64,000 nt of DNA from Clonostachys chloroleuca (taxonomy: Eukaryota > Ascomycota > Sordariomycetes > Hypocreales > Bionectriaceae), in NCBI GenBank assembly GCA_037952775.1, contig JBANAY010000004.1, forward strand, positions 1,860,001-1,924,000, read 5' to 3'. Below the pieces are notes generated by a model. It did not search any database, was not told the DNA's origin, and saw nothing but the letters and a program-made list of their open reading frames with translations. This document shows, piece after piece, positions 24,132-36,136 of this stretch. The position numbers and the translations under genes were made by a program. The number at the start of each line of letters is the position of its first letter. The first letter of the stretch is position 1.

Positions 24132-25391
24132 TCAGCTATTCCCAAGATAACGTTTCCAGCTCTCTCTGCGGCAAAATCGCTTTCCTTCATCGCCCTTTCC
24201 TATCACAAACCTCTCCCATCTGGCGTCTTGTCCAGCTCCGATAACCACAATAGTGTCCTCCGAAATCCAACCAATCATTCCTTTTGGCGGTTTTGTTGTG
24301 CCAAGAACGGTGGTTCCTGTGAACGGGATCCCGCCAATAGTGCCGTCGTCTCCAGCCTCGAACGGGGCCGAGGCGAATGAATACACGTCGGAGAAGACAC
24401 GAGGCATAAGGGGGATCTTGCTGAGAAAACCCCACTTCCCTGCATCTGCATCCGGGCTGGGAGGGCCAACAGCATTTGGTGGTTGACGCGGCTGCGATTT
24501 GCGTGGATGTGGAACGTCAAAGACATGGAGTGTTGATTTGTCTGATGTGCAGGCGAGCAAGTTTCCCGACGGGGAGAATCCGAGAGAGAAGATGCTCGCA
24601 GGATCTATGCCGCGGCGAAGTTCTGCGATCTTGGCGCAATTGCTTGTTGCGAAAATGCGGATAAGTGTTCCGGTCTCGCTGGCTGAGGCTAACAGATGGC
24701 CGTCGGGACTCAGCTGGATAGCCCGGAGAGATGACGAGTGCGCGGGAATGATGCTGACATTGCCAGTCGCGAGCTCTACAATCTGTATGTGGCCAGAGGT
24801 ACGCCCGGGAAACACGAGCTGTTTATCAGAAATGCAGCATAAGCCAAATAAATTATCTGCCGTCTCGTAGACATGGAGGAGATCCGGTGGCTTAGCAAAC
24901 GAATATACACGGACACTGTTTTGCAACACAACGACGATGCGTTCTCGGTTGAGTTGGACGCCTCGAATGGGCGAGAGAGCTGTGATTTCGATTGCAACTT
25001 TGCCTTTCATGTCGTCCCAAATGATAGCCTTGTTCATGGCAAATTTGGGGGACTTCCCGCCTCCAACTAACGCCAGATAGTTGGTCACGCCCATCATCTG
25101 GACGAGACCGACGCCAGCGTTGAAGTCTTGTAACAGCCTCAGTAATAATTCTTGTGAGCAGTAGTAGTGGTAGATAGACATACCTCTTGAAGCTTTGAGC
25201 CGGCAGTTTTCGGTATGGAAGACTGGGGTGTTCGTCAGATCTGAGAGTGGACACACAGCAGGGGGCGGGCTACGTCACGTACTGCATAGTCCAGACTCGA
25301 GGCCGACACTGAAGCAACTGGAGTCATTGTTAAAAGAAGCCGATAATACGGCAGTTGGGATAGATGTGTCGATGGGCCCCCGGACGTTCAT
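24132..25391 (-). CDS. HSV2: PROPPIN Hsv2 (Atg18/WIPI4-like)
   Basis: Model complement(join(24132..25126,25184..25240,25283..25391)), 386 aa, phases consistent. It forms a seven-bladed beta-propeller of the WIPI/PROPPIN family. The LRRG motif (about residues 225–228, in AELRRGID) is the two-arginine phosphoinositide-binding signature; the Hsv2/WIPI4 branch has L in place of F. Other landmarks are FNNDSSCFSVG at the start of blade 1 and WISEDTIVVIGAG near the end. It binds PI3P or PI(3,5)P2 membranes in micronucleophagy and endosomal or vacuolar traffic. Assigned to Hsv2 rather than Atg18 by the LRRG motif and short length. Confidence 0.93.
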
Positions 25392-26535
25392 GCTGTCGGT
25401 AGAGTTGATCCCCAAGAGCAGGCCTCAGCGGTGGATACGTGTGGGTGTGGGTGAGGCGGCGATATCGAGAGGACGTAAGTCGGCTAGGGTGGTTGTAAAG
25501 TAGACGGCATAGATGGTTGTCCGTTGATTACAGCATCATGGTGGTGCACTGTCGGATCCGTCGCTATGCAGCCGGGAGGGTTTGAGTGAATTGCTTGCAC
25601 GTTTTCTGCCTGTATGATGAGTGACGCAGGCTTGTGAAGGTGTCGTCGCCGCGGGGCACCCCAGGGGAAGCTAGTTAGTTGGACAGACAGGCAGACGGAC
25701 AGACAGGTGATCTGAATCGGACAGGAGTCAGGATGGGGCAAGTTGTATCACACATGTGGGAGTGAGTTCCCAGCCAGCAATAAGAGTGACGGGAGGTGTA
25801 AACACAAGATTGGATGGAGATGAAGCAGGAGATGGTATGCTACGGCTATATTGCAAGATTCTGTTCCGTCGCGTAGGCTTCAGGTGAAAGAGAGAGTTCC
25901 TGTTAACCTCCATACCATCCAGGCTAGGCTGCCTCGTGTTGGGGAGAGCTGTGACACTGTGGCACCTGTGGCTGGTGCGATCTGGAAATAGATCCAGCCA
26001 CGATTGCGCACGTGACGGTGTGATAACAGCCGTTGTTCCCCTTGTCAAGGCCTCCGAGAAACTACCGGCCGTGGGCCTTGCTTCTTCGAGCCTGGTGTTG
26101 AAATTTGGTTAATGGTAGACGCTTGGACCACCATTCCTAGCTCGTCCCCTGACGCCAAAATTCCTGGGGGCAGTTGCGGTCAGAGCACACTTCTGGCCGC
26201 CCGTCTCCCTCCCTGAGAAAGAGCTGCCAGGAGGTGGGACCCCCTGAGCCGCTGCCAGCGCGAGACCCATTGGCTGGGCTTGAAATTGCACCCGACCCCA
26301 AAGAAGGCACCACCCTGAAGCACCACCTGGTCAATCAGCATACGAGCCACCACCTCCTTTGCCAGTCCTCTTTGGTCATTTTCTCCTTGTCCGCCTCGCA
26401 CCATCTCGCGTTTCCGTCCCCGTCTACCTCCTCCACATCGAAGTTAGAGAGCTGCATCGCGACGCTCGTAATACTACGCCAATTCTCGCCGTTGCTCTGT
26501 TGTTGTTGTACCGGACCAGCAATTAATTAGCCAAC
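25392..26535. other. Divergent promoter region, Hsv2 / septin
   Basis: About 1.1 kb without recognisable coding content. A pyrimidine-rich stretch (about 26350–26470) precedes the septin start and is likely 5' UTR or core promoter. Confidence 0.45.
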
Positions 26536-28133
26536 ATGTCGTCTGCCGCTGTATGTCTGCTCTGCCCTCGAACTCCTTATCCACCCTTGATAGCTCGACT
26601 TTCGAGAATCGCCCAACAACCTCTACCCGAACAAACACTCACACCACGAATGAAACTTTCTGCTATGATTGTTGCTTGAACTCCGGCTAACGAATTGTGG
26701 TTTCATTCGTATCTAGAAGATGATTCGCCGGAAGAAGAATGTCAAGAAGGGCATCCAGTTTTGTCTGATGGTCTGTGGCGCCTCAGGAACTGGTATGTTA
26801 TTCATGAGCAATGAGAAATCTCCCTGATGCACGAATGAAGCTCACCCTAGCTACAGGACGAACTACCTTTGTCAACACCCTGTGCGGCAAGAGTGTTCTC
26901 ACTCACAAGGATGCCGACGATGTCAACGACGCCTCTGCCGAGGAGGGTGTTAAGATTAAGCCCATCACAGTTGGTATGTCAATCCGGATTCCTTCAGGGG
27001 TTTGTGACACGACCACAACTAACTCTACGACAGAGCTTGAGCTTGACGAGGAGGGAACCCGTATTTCCCTGACAATCGTCGATACCCCTGGATTTGGTGA
27101 TGCGATCGACAACGAGGCTAGGTAAATCTTAACGCATTATGCGCTTGACCGTCACTTGCTTACACGACAATATATAGCTTCTCGGAGATCGTCGGCTATC
27201 TTGAGAGACAATATGATGACATTCTGGCCGAGGAGTCCCGTATCAAGCGTAACCCCCGTTTCAGGGACAACCGCGTCCACGCCATGCTTTACTTTATCAC
27301 ACCTACCGGCCACGGGTATGTTTTTTTAGACGCCTTCGCTTTGTATTGTTCAGCTGTACTGATTGCGGATGTTTTTAGCTTGCGCGAACTCGACATTGAA
27401 CTCATGAAGCGCTTAGCTCCCCGAGTCAATGTTATCCCTGTAATTGGTCGTGCCGACTCCCTTACCCCCGCCGAGCTTGCCGAGTCCAAGAAGCTGGTCA
27501 TGGAGGATATCGAGCACTATCGCATCCCTGTGTACAACTTCCCTTACGATATTGAGGAGGACGACGAGGATACTGTCGAGGAGAATGCTGAGCTCCGCGG
27601 CCTCATGCCCTTCGCCATTGTAGGCTCCGAGGAGGTGGTTGAGATTGGCGGTCGCAAGGTCCGAGCTCGCCAATACCCTTGGGGAGTTGTTGAGGTTGAC
27701 AACCCTCGCCACTCTGACTTCCTTGCCATTCGCTCTGCCCTGCTCCACAGTCATCTGGCTGACTTGAAGGAAATCACCCACGACTTCCTGTACGAAAACT
27801 ACCGTACTGAGAAGCTCTCTAAGAGTGTTGACGGTGGTTCCGGGTAAGTTTCTCTGACCAGAACGAATAAACGACCCAAAAAGCTAACAGAGACATAGCA
27901 TTGACAGCTCCATGAACCCTGAGGATCTTGCATCTCAGTCCGTCCGTCTCAAGGAGGAGCAGCTCCGCAGAGAAGAGGAGAAGCTGCGTGAGATCGAGCT
28001 TAAGGTCCAGCGCGAGATTAATGAGAAGCGACAGGAACTGCTTGCTCGCGAGTCTCAGCTCCGCGAGATCGAGGCCCGCATGCAGCGCGAAGCATCCCAG
28101 ATTCCCCCGGAGTCCAATGGTGACCACGAATAG
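26536..28133 (+). CDS. Septin, Cdc11/AspA type
   Basis: Seven exons: 26536..26550, 26717..26792, 26857..26973, 27034..27121, 27178..27315, 27379..27843, 27899..28133; 377 aa, phases consistent. A 15-nt first exon encodes MSSAA. P-loop G1 is GASGTGRT (residues 26–33), G3 is DTPGFGD, and the G4 position reads GRAD in PVIGRADSL. The septin unique element follows (RHSDFLAIRSALLHSHL…EITHDFLYENYR). The C-terminal 60 residues form an amphipathic coiled coil (EEQLRREEEKLREIELKVQ). Septins polymerise into filaments at septa, hyphal tips and branches. The Cdc11/AspA subgroup is inferred from the DEEDTVEEN-like insert region and short coiled coil. Confidence 0.93.
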
Positions 28134-28901
28134 ACTGTTTGAGTCAACCACCCGGGGCCTTCCTATGGCGACCAAAAAGTCCTACCTTTGGTCTATTCCT
28201 TATTGCTGGCGTTGGTTGTTTGTCCCCCACAAATGGGCAGGCTGAAAAATGAAGAATCCCCTCAATCGATTTGAACTTTTTGCTTTTTGTACGCGATTCA
28301 TTACGCCAAAGCTGCCTACGATTCAGACGATATTAGAGAGGCCTAGAGAGGTACCATGTATGGGGTAATAGGAGACGTTTTGTGGGGGCAATTGGAATAG
28401 TTATCGAACCGTGGGGGCCATGAGAGAGTCGTTATCTATCAGCTTCGAACAAGATATCCAAACGAGTCGGAAGGCGGCTTTGGCTCGACCTGTTGAGGTC
28501 GAAATTACTGATGGCGGAGAGAGGCTGGCCTGACTGCCCACCATCTCCAGCGGGGTTATCTTGTTGAGTTGTCTTGGTATTGATCTTTCAACCAGCTCTC
28601 TTATTTTTCCTATTACACTAGTGGACTTCTAATGCACATTTCAATTATACCAATTTCACTATTCATACTCAATGCCAAAAGAAAAGCAAACATGCGTATT
28701 GTGTAATGTAAAACTGACAAGTAGTAACGGATAAGGAAGTTGTGAAAAGAGAACCAAGTATTGGTTAACGAATTCAGTGAAGGTTGGAATTAAACAGCTT
28801 CTCGACCATGATTAAGCGATTCCACCCCACCCAAGAGCCTGGGGATCATACTCTTCCATTGACAGGCGTTTTAGAGCTCGTCAGACCAGTCGGAGGCTGA
28901 C
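28134..28901. other. Convergent 3' region
   Basis: About 770 bases between the septin (+) and the Bax-inhibitor gene (-). No gene recognised. Confidence 0.45.
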
Positions 28902-29880
28902 TTAATTGTTGGATTGGCTGTTCAAGATTCGGAGGATAGCAAGGAACAGGTTGATGACGTCAAGGTAGAGGCTGATAGCGGCGGCGATCTCCTCCTCGAC
29001 ATGGTGATGGCGCATGATGAGCTGAGTATCGACGAGGATATAAGCGCTGAAGATGAGAGCAGCGAGGCCGCCGTAGATGAGCTGGGTGGTCGAGTCATGG
29101 GGGAGGAACATGGCGACGAAGCCGAACATGACGAGGCCCCAGATGGCACCGAACAGGTACGGCATCCACGACGTGAAGTCATACTTGGTCTGGCAGGCGA
29201 ACAGGGTGAGGAAGACGAATATCCCGGCGGTGATAACGGTGGCGTTGAGGACGACGGTGCTGTTGTAGAACGAGACGATTACGGATATGGTGTAGGCCTC
29301 GAGGAGGGTGAAGCCGGACAGGAAGATCAGATTGGTGGGGTAGGACTTGCGCTTCCAGTATGTGAGACCCATGAAGACCATCGAACCGAAGAGCTGGATT
29401 ACAAAGTCAGTTATGATGTTTCCCTACCTGAAGCTTTTGAAAAGCGGATGTTGGGTGTATATGCGACGTACCGAAATCCAGACAACAGCTTGGTGGGACT
29501 GGATCCATTTCTTGTAACCCTCGCTGAAGAAGGAGATGGCGCTGACGCCGGCGGTAACGATGATCTGGAAGGTGAGGATGGTGTAGACCTTGCGCACGAA
29601 CTGGTTGCGGATGTCGATGGTCGCCTCTGCTACCGAGCCTCCGAACTATCGGGACATGCGGGTTAGTTTCTTCTGTAGCTCGCGAGCAAGAGTATCCCGA
29701 GGGCTGCCTTACCTTGAAGTCATCGGGGATGTTGTCGTCGCTGGATCGGGGCTCGCCGAACATGGCCTGTGTCTCATCGCGAGACGACGAGCCAGCCGCG
29801 GCTCCGTAGGCTGGAGGGGCGGAGGTGTAGTCCTCCGGGTCTTCCTGAGGAGCCTGGCTGTACTTTGCTTTGGAGGCCAT
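28902..29880 (-). CDS. Bax inhibitor-1 family membrane protein (TMBIM/Lifeguard, Bxi1-like)
   Basis: Model complement(join(28902..29393,29472..29645,29713..29880)), 277 aa, phase-0 introns. A soluble N-terminus of about 60 residues rich in Pro, Ser and Tyr (YTSAPPAYG) precedes FGGSVAEATIDIRNQFVRKVY and seven hydrophobic helices. The last helix region carries the conserved Asp pair region (YLDVINLFLAILRIL) of the pH-dependent calcium-leak channel family. The yeast relative Bxi1/Ybh3 sits in ER, vacuole or mitochondria and affects calcium homeostasis and stress-induced death. A long antisense frame over the same bases is a shadow. Confidence 0.93.
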
Positions 29881-32800
29881 GGTGTCGGTCGATCCCTATA
29901 TCGGGGTGAACTATATCTGGTCTGCGCGATGTAGAGGGTGCTCTTGGATGGGCTGTTGAGCGTCGGCTGCTGGGGATTTGGCGATGACGGGAGGCTTGTA
30001 GGATGAGGAATGACGAGGCGTCGGCTGCCACCAGATGGAACAGTCATGTCATGTGGGGAGGTCTGCTAATCCGAAACTGGTGCACGCGCCAGTTGCTATA
30101 CAGGTAGTCCCTGTGCCGGTTGCCTGATCGCGCACGGTGCTATAACCGGATATTGATTGGCAAATGACAGTTGGAGCCCGCAAATTGCACTGTGCCCAGG
30201 CACCGGTTCTACTCTAATGGGAACAGGTGGGTTTTAGGTAGGATTTCCGTAGGAATACCACACCCAGTCGCTCTGCCTTGGCTGAATGGTCTTTGGATGG
30301 TTACTGACAAAGTGTCTCCTGGGACTTTGATTTATAGGGAAGCCAATGGGTTGCCGAGCTGTGCAGCTGCTATGCATGCACGGCAGTTCAATGTGGTCTT
30401 TGGACATCGAATATGGTTAGCAATGTAATCTCAAAGCAGATGGATAAGATCTGTTGCAGACTTCTCCGCTAGGATTCAGGAAGCTGTGTTTCCGAAAATA
30501 GCAGCCGGGAGCTGTATCCGTCTGTCAGCTTTTCGTCTGGTCCCAAGCTAGTACGGGCTTGAGGCATTTGCGCGTCTACTTGAGAGTTGGAGCTGGCTCA
30601 CTTCGCAATGTGAATGAGTAGCATCTATCAGTGTATGCCTCGGCGGCAACTAAGTGGCATGAGCATGATACACAACATCAAAACATACCGTAGCACTGAA
30701 CAGGCAATACCTTTCATTATTAGGCAGAAAGCAATCCATAGTACACTCGTTGTCATTGGAGATTATTTGTTAATTAAAGAATATCAATGGCATGGTCTGG
30801 ACGTCAAAGGCAAGCTAGGCGTTCCAAGCTCTCAGGTTGGGTAACTCAAGACATCCTCTTATACCCATTTCACCATTCGTTGCTTTAGAAGGTGTGGGGT
30901 TGGGTTGAGGTTGATTGCGCTGCAGAGTGTAAAATGCCTGAATTGTCATCCACACGGCGTTTGATAACGTAATAAGTAAGTAACCCGAGCATGGGCTTGG
31001 CTTTCTTTCTGTTGGGACACCAGCAAGACGCAGTGGCTCGCTTACTTGACTTGGATATAAGTATCATACCTACAGGGAGAACTAAAGGTCAAGACTTGGG
31101 TTTGCTTTACGTGAGATCTTCTCGGAAGTTTTATCGATAATAAGAGGGTCTGGCGGCCCACACTCGTCATCTATGGGGAATACGAGATGTACTGTACGAA
31201 AAAAGAAATATGTTGGGGCAACTGGTGTTTTGGCTTAGATCAACGGTGTCTTTGAAACGGAGCAAGAAACTGGGTAAGTGGGACGAGAAATTTATGGAGT
31301 TTCCAGAATATCGAGTGACAGATCAGGCTCCTGGGTTACAAGGTGTGGAATATAGACCTGATGATATAAGGTGTCATTCAGAGGAATATACTTGATAGTG
31401 GCTTCGGCGCTGGTTGGGGGAAGTGGCCCGTGGTGGGGGTATTGGCTGGCACTCTCCGGCCGTAGGCCAAGGCGAAGGGAGATTCCGGCTCCTAGAGCAT
31501 AAGTAGCCTAGCCGGGGCTCGATAACCTACATACCGCAAATGCATTACGGATGCATGTAAAGCCGGTTTAATTGGGACCTACCTACCGGGTTGCAAGGCG
31601 TGGGTGCTTTTGAGTAGGTTAGGAGGTATATCTGGCTCGAGCTCATGGCGCCGTTGTTGATCCACGAAGGGAGGCAGGACTAACAAGCGAAAGCATGCAT
31701 CGGATAGGAATGTGTTGGGCAGTGGTGTCTTGGACAGGATGCGCAATGCCTGCTTATTTGATACTGCTAGGAGTTGTAGATCTGCCAATCATTCACCTAC
31801 CTAAATGAATTACGCAGTAGCGGTGGAGATCTTTCAGCCACTGGCCAGATTTCAAGGGGGTTTGCTAATGTTCTGTCACCTGGTTCAGCTGGAAGCGGGC
31901 CATCTGATGTGACTCGTGCATCAAGACGCAGGAAAGGAGAAGGGGAGAACATAAGGTCACACAATGGTGGGACGGTGAAGAAGCAGGAGGAGGCATTTAC
32001 TACGTTGTACCTGGCAATAAAGCTGTGTTTGCCAGTACGTACACGCTGGCGGCCGAAATCCAATGCGACAGGCGATCGCGAGCAAAAACGCAACGCCTGG
32101 TTGGCCAATGGCTGCCTCACCTGCAGGTAGGCCGATGCTATGGTGCGTCGGGGCCCTGCGCGGGGTAGCCTTTACTTGGTAGTTGTATGTAGGTCAGGCC
32201 TGCAGCTTCCATCCTGCCAATGCGACTCGGTAGCTGCTGTGTGTCACAGCATGGATCCGTTGCCTGCAAGCTAAACTCCCAAGTTGGTTGTGGAGGCCAA
32301 TGATCCCCTTGTCTCCGTAATAACCCACGCACGCACGGGCGGGCAATGTTGAATTGGCTGGATTTCAGAGAGGTCGGGTGAGGAAAAGGGGTGGGGGAAG
32401 GTGGATGGAGGGGGATCTTTATTTTGAGTCGATGCAACATCATCATAAAGAAGGAATTGAACAGTTGCTCACGTTTTGAGGATTTTTACCACTTTTGGAA
32501 CTTTGAATTGGAGCCGCGGCGGACTAGCATTGGAAATAAGAAGACCCTGAGTCTCCCTGAGCTATCGTCCAAGGTGGCAACAAGGTTAATTGCGATTAAA
32601 AGCACCCGAATGGTACCGAGCCCCTGGATTTAAATTTTTTTACTACTACTTTTTGCTTGTCTGGGCACTCACTGTAATTTGAGCACCTGGCTTCGGCCAC
32701 GGCCTCCTGTAGTGTCAAGATCGTTGAGCTCCAGCATGGAACAGGCTCCAGGCCTAGTGGAGGCTAGCATTCAACATCTCCCTAAAAGCCTAGGCGTTAT

Positions 32801-33474
32801 TGGTCTTCACAACGGGGCCCCTGCTCACCGCCTTTGGGCCTAGGCAAGGCCTGCTCCAGCTAACTCCACTGCCCATCCCCCCTGCCGGTGGGAGCAGTGG
32901 GCCTTCGTTTAGGGCCAAGCTCGCAGGCACCCAGTAAAACGCCCCTCGGGATCTTGCAAAATTGTGGCCGGGGCGGGTTCAGGCCAGCTGGGCCTGCAGG
33001 TTAGCCCAGATGGACAGAAATTATTAACCGCCGCACCAGGGGTTGGGGCCTGGTTGGAGAAAGTCGAACCGTTCTGCCAGGCCACTTCTCCCGCTGCGGC
33101 GTTGCTTCTGATTTCCTCTGCCGGATGTTCTCGTGTCGTGTTGCTCTTCCCTCCACTGCTCTCGAGTCGTGTACACGTCAGAATCGCAAGGATCCTCTAC
33201 GACTTCAGAGTTCGTGGCCGGCCTTCCTCCTCTGGCTGTACCCCCTCTCCCCTCTCTCTCCCCGCCATCTCCCATCCCTTATCTTTCTGGGTGGGTAGTT
33301 GCTCTGCTGCAGCTTCTGAACCGCGGTTTGAGTGATCTCTCGACATCCCCCTCCTCTTTAGTGTGTCGACTGTCCGTCCGCCCATACGGTTCCTTCCTCC
33401 TGCCATCCTTCACATCGGCCGCTCTCCCCTTCTGTCGCCGAAGGACTCTCGAGCCAATTCAACGTGCTTCAACC
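29881..33474. other. 3.6-kb gene-poor spacer
   Basis: Frames are all under about 125 codons, on both strands, without known motifs. The first 150 bases form the Bax-inhibitor promoter. The last 450 bases are C/T-rich and probably hold the ceramide synthase promoter and 5' UTR. Confidence 0.4.
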
Positions 33475-35224
33475 ATGAGCGACACCGAGACCCCAACTCC
33501 GTCCTCGGCGGGCGAGAAACCCGCTGTCAACGCTGCCAAAGCTCCCGTGCGACCTCCACTCCGAAACGGACCAAGCAATCCTAACATGAACGGCCCGCTA
33601 TACATGCAGTCTGGAAGCAATGTTGTTCTTGTCAGGAGACTCAAGCAGAAGGATCTGAGCACTTCCGCTCGTCTGTCGCGGTGGTTTATCGAGAACCAGA
33701 TTGGTACGTTATTCGACATCTATATCGCTTCACATGTCTTGCCTCTCGGCAGGCAATCCTTATATGGCCTCCCCTGGCGCTCAATCCCGAATTGGCGACC
33801 CAGCAATCGTCATTTTTGCTTCCATTGAATCGCCCATTCCCTTCCTATGGTCTAGTTGTGCCATTGGACGTTTACTTACAGATCATTGTCGAATAGGGCT
33901 GTCGTTCAACTTGCTTGCTCTTGCGCTCCTCGCACACATTTTCATCCCCAAGGCGAGGACATACACGTACAAATTCTTCCACCTTTGCTACCAGAATCCC
34001 GAGACTGGCGACTATGGCGTTGGCTTCGACGATGCGTACTTCATCTCCATGTGTATTGTTCTGTTTACTGGGCTGCGGGCGGCTGTCATGGAATATGTGC
34101 TGGCACCTCTTGCCAAGGTTCAGGGAATCTCGAAGCGAAAGCTGTTGACCCGGTTCACTGAGCAGTCATGGTTGATTGTTTACTACAGCTTCTTTTGGCC
34201 AATGGGCGTCGTAAGTTTACCAAACATTGCCAATGCTCATATGGCTTTTTGCTAACACGTTGGCAGTACATCTACTGCAAGTCGCCATACTACCTGAACA
34301 TGAGAGAGCTATGGACCAACTGGCCCAACCGCGAGGTTGACGGACTCATGAAGTTTTACATTCTTGCTCAATGGGGCTTCTGGCTGCAACAGATGCTCGT
34401 TATCCAGATTGAGGAGCGACGAAAGGATCACTGGCAGATGCTGAGCCATCACATCATTACCGCGACTCTCATCTGCTCCTGCTACAGCTATCACCACACC
34501 CGTGTTGGAAACTTCATCCTGGTTATCATGGATATTGTCGACATCTTCTTCCCTGTAAGTGCTATAGCATGCCAATCTGCTGCTTCCGCCACTCGTCTAA
34601 CAATGCGACACACAGCTCGCCAAGTGCTTGAAGTACCTTGGCTACGGCCTTCTATGCGACATTGCTTTCGGCTTCTTCCTAGTCTCCTGGATCTTGTTCC
34701 GCCACATCGCCTATTTCATGGTCTGTTGGTCTATCTGGGCCCACACCCCTGAGGTTATGACGAGGGGCTGCTGGAAGGGCAACAGCACCAATCTCGTCGG
34801 ACCTGTCGACCCCCCGGCCGGCTGGACACATCTTATTGAACCGTTCTACGACCCAGCTGGCCACGTCTGCTATACCGATGGCGTCAAGAATGCGTTCCTG
34901 ATTCCTTTGATGCTTCTCCAATTCATCACCATCTTTTGGTTTACTCTGATCGTCCGTGTTGCGATCAAAGTCTTCACTGGAAACGGTGCCGAGGATAGCC
35001 GAAGCGACGATGAGGGTGCGGAATCTGACGAAGAGGACGAGTTCATCTACGAAGAGGCTGAGCCTCTCAAGGAAGAGGTGGGCGTTGAAGGCCTGGACCT
35101 GAAGGGCTGGGAGCGCAGGCATGGCCTGAAGATCCAGGGGAACAGTTCTGGTGTCAGCCTCCCCGGGCACAGTGATCGCAAGGAGTTGCTTGGGCGCATT
35201 GGTTGCGAGAAACAAGTCGATTAA
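33475..35224 (+). CDS. LAG1: Ceramide synthase (Lag1 family)
   Basis: Model join(33475..33703,33897..34210,34267..34554,34616..35224), 479 aa, phases consistent. Intron 1 is long for this window (193 nt). It is a TRAM-LAG-CLN8 membrane protein with several helices. The Lag1 motif starts at H242-H243 (MLSHHIITATLICSCYSY) and continues with DIVDIFFPLAKCLKYLGY. The double histidine is the catalytic signature for N-acylation of sphingoid bases in the ER. The C-terminus is a long acidic cytosolic tail (DEGAESDEEDEFIYEEAE), a common site of casein-kinase-type phosphorylation in yeast Lag1. Filamentous fungi usually have two paralogues, for long-chain and very-long-chain acyl groups; I cannot say which this is. 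Confidence 0.93.
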
Positions 35225-36136
35225 ACAGGATCGCAGAAGAGAGCGAGGCCCGCCATTACTGAGGGCACTTTGTGGAATTCAAAAGAAGAATCACCTACCA
35301 TGATATCTCGATTGCTGAGCTGGGGATAGGTCCTGGGTTACGAGAGAGAGCCAAGAATGCAAAAGCGTTCAAAGGAGCATTATCAGAAAAGCAAGATTTT
35401 TCTTTTTTTTTATAAATGACATGGAAAAAGTAGACGCTCCTGCTGGTGGCTTTCTTTATTGATATTTTGTGGGTATTTTTGTTTTATTGCTATTTTGGCT
35501 GGGTCTTTGTTTGTTTTCCAACAAAATGGCATATCGATTATATGGATGGCATTGACGTCAAAGCATGGGATACCAGGGGACTGACGATCCCTTCTGATCA
35601 CCCTCTGAACTTTCTCGTGGGTGCATTTCTTTCTCACTTTTCACGACTTGTTGTGGCGGAATTTCCGAGATACCTAAACCTTTACCTTCCCGTCTGCCTC
35701 TACTCTACCCTATGGTGCAACAGGAGAGTGTGTGCACCACCGCTTGTGGAATATTATACCCTTCACCTCGATATCTCAGGTATCCTCTGATGATTGCGTA
35801 AACGTACTGTTCTAAAGCTGTGCTGAACTGAAAGATGTTGTGACCTAAGTTGGGACAATTTTTCGACCTGTGTGATAATAGATGCATTGTATGTATAGAA
35901 ATATAAGTGTACTATGAATACAACTTCCACATGACTCTTTCTATGTTGCTCCTTGAGATCGAGGAATATGATCCAAACTCTGCCATGAGTCTCTCCATGC
36001 ATACCAATCTACAAAATCGCCGTACGACGCCCGTGTGCACCTCTAAGCCATCGGTCTGAAGAGCATCTCAAACCCGAGACGATGCTTTAATCCGTAAATA
36101 GAGGACCTGAATGGAGGGGGGACGAAAGGGGACAAG
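35225..36136. other. Convergent 3' region
   Basis: About 900 bases between ceramide synthase (+) and acyl-CoA synthetase (-). AT-rich with T-runs near 35400–35520. No gene recognised. Confidence 0.45.

Noticed and set aside
28914..29666. 250-codon acidic plus-strand frame
   Set aside because: Antisense to the Bax-inhibitor exons and their introns; no domain, and the minus-strand protein is clearly real.
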